A stretch of DNA of 64,000 nucleotides from Miscanthus floridulus (Eukaryota; Streptophyta; Magnoliopsida; Poales; Poaceae). Where the stretch lies: NCBI RefSeq assembly GCF_019320115.1, contig NC_089582.1, positions 121,669,259 to 121,733,258 on the forward strand, in the 5' to 3' direction. Of this stretch, positions 58,700 through 64,000 are shown piece by piece. The notes beneath the pieces were generated by a model that was not told the origin of the DNA, did no database searches, and saw only the letters and a list, made by a program, of their open reading frames with translations. A program made the translations under genes and the position numbers. The number at the start of each line of letters is the position of its first letter. Within the stretch, counting starts at the first letter, position 1.

Positions 58700-59986
58700 T
58701 TATGCATCCATCCAGATACTAGGGTAATATTTCTTTAAATATTTTCCATTTAATGCTCTGGGAAACACGACCCCTTCGAGGGTTTCTAGAATATATGCGT
58801 TACCAGGAACAGACTGATTTATCCGATATAGACCTTCCCAATTAGGAGATCACTTTCCAAACTTTGAACTTTTAGTCCCAATCGGTAAAATCAATTTCCA
58901 GACCAGATCTCCATCGGTAAACTCCTTTACCTTCACCTTCTTGTCATACCATCTGGCTACTCTTTTCTTATTTTCTTCGATGCTAACTAAAGCCCTTAAC
59001 CGATGACCCGCCACATCTTCCAACTCATCCTTCATTAGAGTATCATAATCATCGGCTGTCAGCTGATTTTGAGAACGTATTCGCCTAGAACCAATTTTAA
59101 TTTCCCAAGGTAATACTGCGTCGTGTCCATATACTAACTGATAAGGCATCACTTTGGTTGCACCATGACATGACATACGATATGACCACAAGGCTTCATT
59201 TAATACTGTATGCCACCTCTTAGGATTTTCTTTAATTTTGCGCTTAATGAGTTTGATGATCCCTTTGTTAGAAGCCTCAGCCTAACCATTAGCTTGAGCA
59301 TAATATGGAGAAGAATTTAAAACTTTAATTCCCATACCTACAGCAAACTCATCAAATTCTCCCGATGTAAACATAGTACCCTGATCGGTAGTGATAGTTT
59401 GAGAAATACCAAATCGGTAAACAATATGCTCTTTCACAAAATCGATCATATTAGCCGATGTCACCTTTTTTAAAGGAATTGCCTCAACCCATTTTGTGAA
59501 ATAATCGGTAGCAACCAGAATAAATTTATGTCCTTTGCTCGATGGCGGATAAATCTGACCGATGAGATCGATAGCCCATCCCCAAAACAGCCAAGGTTTA
59601 ATTATAGGGTTCATAGCCAATGCAGGCGCTCTTTGAACATTACCAAACTTTTGACACCCCTGACATCCTTTAAAATACTTAAAACAATCTTCAAGAATAG
59701 TCGGCAAATAGTATCCATTCCTTCTGATCATCCACTTCATCTTGAAAGCCGATTGATGCGCTCCACACACTCCTTCATGAATTTCACCCATCAAGTTTTT
59801 CGATTCATCACTGCTAACACATCTGAGTAAAACTCCATCTATAGTTCGATAATATAATTCATCATCGAGGAGCACATACTTGGTATCTTGGAACCTTATA
59901 CGTCTTTCAACCTTTTTATATGGATCCTTTAAATAATCGACAATCTCCTTTCTCCAGTCATCGGTATCGACCATCGATGTTAGCAC
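58700..59986 (-). pseudogene. element B integrase
   Basis: C-terminal part of the element B polyprotein. It has an H2C2 zinc-binding region (HEGVCGAHQSAF...CQGCQKFG, about 59640-59775) and a catalytic core with AIDLIGQI and TTDQGTMF. The third acidic residue falls just after the TAG at 59282 (NG*AEASNKG). A C-terminal domain follows (VWKLILPIGTKSSKFGK, then TGA at 58850 where TGG is expected). The frame then runs unchanged to the natural TAA at 58700-58702. Inactivated by the two stops, both transitions. Confidence 0.87.
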
Positions 59987-60016
59987 TTCCTGAATAGGCT
60001 GATACCCTAAAGCGTG

Positions 60017-60439
60017 CTAAGCCAGTCGATTAGCCTCTTCATTATGCAGTCGAGAAATATATTCAAGACAAAAATCTCTAAACCCTTTTAACAATTGCAA
60101 ACATCTTTCATAATACGAAATTAAAACTTCACTTCGACATTCATAAATCCCAGCCAATTGATTTATAACTAGCATAGAATCATCAAAGATTTCAACAGCA
60201 TCGGCACGTATCTCCTTCAGCAATTCTAACCCTTTCATCAAGGCTTGGTATTCAGCCTGATTGTTTGTCGACATAGCAACAATCGGCAATGAAAACTCAT
60301 ACTTCCTTCCTTGAGGTGAAATCAACACAATGCCGATACCTGCTCCTTCACCACATGTGGACCCATCGAAGAAAAGTGTCCAAGGAGCAACCTCTAGAGA
60401 GTCCACTGTATTACAATGCTGAGTGACAAAATCAGCCAT
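60017..60439 (-). pseudogene. element B second RNase H domain
   Basis: An additional RNase H-like domain between the RT-associated RNase H and integrase, the signature of Tat elements. It contains WTLFFDGSTCGEGAGIGIVL, NNQAEYQALMKGL and IFDDSMLVINQL, with acidic positions of the fold recognisable, and ends RLHNEEANRLA before TAG at 60017-60019. It is in frame with its neighbours on both sides, separated only by TAG stops at 60443 and 60017. Confidence 0.85.
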
Positions 60440-60442
60440 AAC

Positions 60443-61936
60443 CTACCCCTTAACTGCCTTTATCGATTCATAACGTAGTTCAAATTCTGATAATGCTAAA
60501 ATCCACTTGCCGATTCTACCACTTAATATCGGCATCGACAGCATATACTTGACTACGTCGTCTTTGCATATGACCGTACATTCGGTAGATAACAAATAAT
60601 GTCTTAATTTGACACAAGAAAAGTATAAACACAGACATAATTTTTCGATGGCCGAATACCTTGTCTCAGCATCCACTAATCTTCTGCTCAAATAATAAAT
60701 AACACGTTCTTTCCCTTCAAATTCTTGAATAAGAGCTGAACCGATAACGGTATCATCAGTTGACAAATACAACCTGAAAGGCTTCCCGTGTTGAGGTGGA
60801 ACTAGCACTGGAGGATTTGTTAAATATTTCTTAATTTCATCTAGGGCTAACTGCTGCTCAGCTCCCCATACAAATTCCTGATCGGCCTTCAATTTAAGTA
60901 ATGGACTGAAAGCCTTGATCCTTCCCGACAGATTAGATATGAATCTTCTAATGAAATTAATCTTACCGATCAAAGATTGCAATTCAGTTTTTTGGTAGGA
61001 GCAACCACCTTGTTAATTGCATCAATAGACTTCCTACTGATTTTGATGCCCCGCTGATGCACCATAAAACCCAAAAATTGACCTACCGATACACCAAATG
61101 CACATTTATTAGGATTCATCTTCAATCCATGCTTCCTTATGCACTCCAGTATCTTTCGTAAATCGGCTAGATGTTTTGTGATATCTCTAGACTTAATCAC
61201 TACATCATCAATGTAGATCTCCACTAATGTGCCGATGTATTCATGAAAAATAAAGTTCATAGCTCTTTGATAAGTAGCGCCAGCATTTTTCAAACCAAAC
61301 GTCATGACTGCCCACTCAAACAACCCTACATGACCTAGACATCTGAAAGCAGTCTTGGGAATATCTTCTTCAGCCATGAATATTTGATTATAACCTGCAT
61401 TACCATCCATGAAGCTGATAATTTGATGTCCGGCTACAGCATCAATCAACAAATCAGCAATCGACATTGGATAGCCATCCATCGGTGTGGCTTTATTAAG
61501 ATTCCTGAAATCAATACAAATACGAAGTTTTCCATTTTTCTTATAAACAGAAACCACATTAGAGATCCATTCTGCATATCGACACTGTCGAATAAACTTT
61601 GCCTTAATTAATTTAGTTATTTCGGCCTTAATGTCAGGAAGTATATTAGGGTTGCATCGGCGCGCTGGCTGCTGATGTGGCCGAAAATCCAGATTTGATA
61701 GGTAACCGATGTTCAACTATCGATCGGTCTAATCCAGGCATCTCAGTATAATCCCAAGCAAAACAATCTTTATACTCTTTTAACAAATCAGTTATTTGCT
61801 GCTTACACTTGGAATCTAACTTAGCACTAATAAAAGTAGGTCTTGGCCTACCGCCATCACCAATATCTACTTCTACTAAATCATCTGCTGATGTGAACCC
61901 TTGACCTAATTTTCCATCATCGGCAAACCTATCCAT
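60443..61936 (-). pseudogene. element B reverse transcriptase and RNase H
   Basis: RT palm motifs are present: KNGKLRICIDFRNLNKAT, FMDGNAGYNQI, TFGLKNAGATYQRAMN and the catalytic YIDD in VEIYIDDVVIK. A connection and RNase H follow (FRLYLSTDDTVIGSALIQE; YYLSRRLVDAETRYSAIEK). An extra T at 61683-61686 and a missing A at 60988-60993 (minus-strand sense) shift the frame; both are in homopolymers. It ends at a TAG (60443) where CAG would join it to the next domain. Confidence 0.9.
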
Positions 61937-62010
61937 TAAAACTCTTCTTCAGAACCGACTGCTTGGATCGGTGGAATTTCATAATCAGCCACTCTAAGGA
62001 ATTCTTTTTC

Positions 62011-62601
62011 CTAAACTTCTCCTGATATGCATTTAGTTCGCTCATAAGTATCTGATTCTACCGATGCGATGATATAAGAAGAATCACCAGGAACAACCTC
62101 AATCTTATCCCCAATCCACTGTATGAGGCATTGATGCATTGTAGAAGGAACACAACAATTAGCATGAATCCAATCCCTCCCTAGAAGCAGATTATATGCA
62201 CCCTTGCCATTAATAACAAAGAACGTCATCGGCAAGGTTTTGCTGCCGATGGTCAATTCAACACATACTGCCCCTTTAGCCAGTGACACACTACCTTCAA
62301 AATCCTTCAGCATCATATCGGTTTTGGTCAAGTCTTGATCTCCCTTACCAAGTTTCCGATACATCACATAAGGCATAATATTAATCGCAGCCCCTCCGTT
62401 GATAAGTATCTTAGATACAGGCTGCCCATCAACTCTGCCTTTCACAAACAAAGCCTTAAGATGCTGTCTCTTATCATCAGCAGGTTTCTCAAAAACAGCC
62501 ATCATTGGATATAGTGTCAACTGAGCTACTTGATCAAAGAGAACAACTTCTTCCTCATTATTAGATAGTGCAAAAAACTCCATCGGCAACATGAATACCA
62601 T
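62011..62601 (-). pseudogene. element B aspartic protease
   Basis: A retroviral-type aspartic protease domain. The active-site loop reads KILINGGAAINIMPY, where the catalytic Asp of the usual D-G-G is replaced by Asn. The flap/second half (VINGKGAYNLLLGRDWIHAN) is conserved. The frame ends at a TAG (62011), then loses one T near 61937-61940 before the RT region. The Asp-to-Asn change alone should abolish activity. Confidence 0.85.
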
Positions 62602-62646
62602 ATTAACATCCGCCGATGGACCCTTATTTTTGTGTTTTACTTGCCA

Positions 62647-64000
62647 CTACTGATGACCGAACCTCTCATTGGAGGAATTTTCCTCTTGGTATAAATCCTC
62701 CTGATGCTCACATTGCATCCTTCTTTTCTGTGTCTTTGTCAGACCCTCCGAGCACCATCGAGGAAACTTGGTCTTCCAAACCGGCTGATAACAGGTCCTA
62801 GTTGATTCTACACGGCGTATATTAGGGCCCCTGTAGAATATTTCTTCATCGGGAACTCTTGCATTTGCCATCTCCTCAAGCTCCTCTTGATTCCTTGGAA
62901 AATATCCAGCGCATTTACCAAGCCTTTCATGTACACTAAGTCTGCCCCCAGCTGATCATGCACCGATGCTCTACCTCAGATCGGCTCATTGATAAATAAA
63001 CCCTGATTGCTAGGTTGAAACCTCCTTTCTGACCGATTGACCCCATAATAACCATTGCACTCAGGGCAATTTAAAATAGTTGGCAATTTAATGCCTTCTT
63101 CCCAACAATGGATGAAAAACGGGCACCTCCAATGATTTTTATGCCGATATCATTCTTCCCGACGTCTCTCTTCTTACTGTTGTCGATATCGGTCCTTACG
63201 CTGACGCCAATCCTCCTGCTGCCTTTGATGGGTAATCACAATGCCAGGTCGAGGAGGGTTTTTGGAATTACTGCTTTCTCCCAGCAAACCCTTACTTTTT
63301 GCATCATCGGTAGTTATCCGATGTTGGGGATCCACTGATGCATTTTTCTTAGCAGCTTCTGACGTCAATACCTTGGTCTTCCCTTTGGTCTCCAACATAT
63401 TTGCTGGAAAAGGGTGTTGATCAATTTTCATCGGCTTCTGGGCCTTGGAAGTACCAAACTTAATTCTCCCAGATTCAATAGCCGATTGTAACTGTTGCCC
63501 AAACACCTTGCACTCATTTGTACTATGTGAAGTTGCATTGCGCCATTTGCAGTACAAGATCTTCTTCAATTCTTCTGCCGATGGGATCATATAATTAGGC
63601 GATAGCTTAATTTGGCGCTCTTGAAGCAAAAGATCGAATATCTTGTCAGCCTTGGTGATATCAAAGGTAAACTTTTCTGGTTCTTTCTGACCAAAGGGAC
63701 AAGATATCGGCTTTTTATTCTTAACCCACTCAGCTAAACCGATAACTGGCTCTTCATCAGAATCAGAATCTCCTACTTCTTCAACAAATGATACTTTTTT
63801 ACTCCAATTCTTTTTAGGTTCAAAAACCCTAGTATCTTGATCAGAGATCCTTTGCACAAGATGACTGAGGCTTTCAAACTCCTGAGAAGCATATCTGTCT
63901 TTAAGATGTGGCAATAACCCTTGGAAAGCTAGATCGGCAAGCTGCCGATCATCCAGCACTAGACTGTAGCACTTATTTTTTTATGTCTCGTAGCCTTTGC
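62647..64000 (-). pseudogene. element B gag (5' part outside the window)
   Basis: A gag segment with ADLAFQGLLPHLKDRYASQE, SLSHLVQRISDQDTRVFEPK and a CCHC-like CKWRNATSHSTNEC. A second Cys/His cluster (CPFFIHCW...CPECNGYYG, about 63030-63115) follows, then RWCSEGLTKTQKRRMQ before the protease. Stops include TAA at 63981-63983 and 63174-63176, and the last segment (62647-62871) is in another frame. The protein continues past the right edge. Confidence 0.8.

Larger units (their letters stand above)
54145..64000 (-). mobile_element. Tat-lineage Ty3/gypsy element B (5' end outside the window)
   Basis: Reading right to left: gag, protease, RT-RNase H, a second RNase H, integrase, an antisense gene, then the 3' LTR. 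Two RNase H domains and an extra antisense gene between pol and 3' LTR are hallmarks of the Tat group. It inserted into element A after GGTCC (54140-54144). The 5' LTR and the second copy of the target duplication lie beyond 64000. Confidence 0.88.

Overview
The window is nuclear plant DNA from a grass, most likely a panicoid such as a sorghum or sugarcane relative. This is inferred from spliced genes with GT-AG introns, a grass-type phytoene synthase 3, Tourist and Stowaway MITEs, hAT elements and nested Ty3/gypsy elements. Nothing bacterial or organellar was seen.

Gene layout. (1) 2-196 (+): the last 64 codons of a beta-amylase-family gene. (2) 1165-3871 (-): five-exon phytoene synthase (PSY3 type), intact, 429 aa, tail-to-tail with the amylase. 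(3) 11395-19462 (-): a 16-exon chloroplast-division gene of the ARC3 type (FtsZ-like region followed by MORN repeats), carrying a one-base deletion in exon 9. (4) 38021-42076 (-): a two-exon RING-finger E3 ligase of the RF298 type, whose first exon needs five single-base corrections to read through. (5) 44349-45383 (-): an unrecognised acidic repeat protein built on a 60-bp minisatellite.

Mobile DNA fills the rest. 6475-10162 is a complete hAT element (13-bp inverted repeats, 8-bp target duplication) with a decayed transposase and telomere-like repeats in its leader. A shorter relative lies reversed at 20609-21982. 23164-27998 is a solo LTR split by a second, inverted solo LTR of the same family. 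33824-34621 is a non-autonomous hAT element. Several MITEs, two SINE-like elements and a LINE nested in a MITE lie in introns and spacers.

The right third (47011-64000) follows a 100-N gap. A Ty3/gypsy gag-protease element (A, + strand) appears in two apparently identical 3,337-bp copies 4,274 bp apart. It is invaded by a Tat-type element (B, - strand, running off the right edge) with gag, protease, RT, two RNase H domains and integrase. Between pol and its 3' LTR, element B carries an antisense six-exon gene for a plant mobile domain protein with a coiled-coil tail, five phase-0 introns and its own TATA box. Both elements have decayed mostly by C-to-T/G-to-A stops.

The most notable items are the antisense intron-bearing gene in element B, the 60-bp repeat protein open on both strands, the telomere-like leader of the hAT family, and the gap-adjacent duplication. 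No two genes here form a pathway, although PSY3 and ARC3 products both act in plastids.
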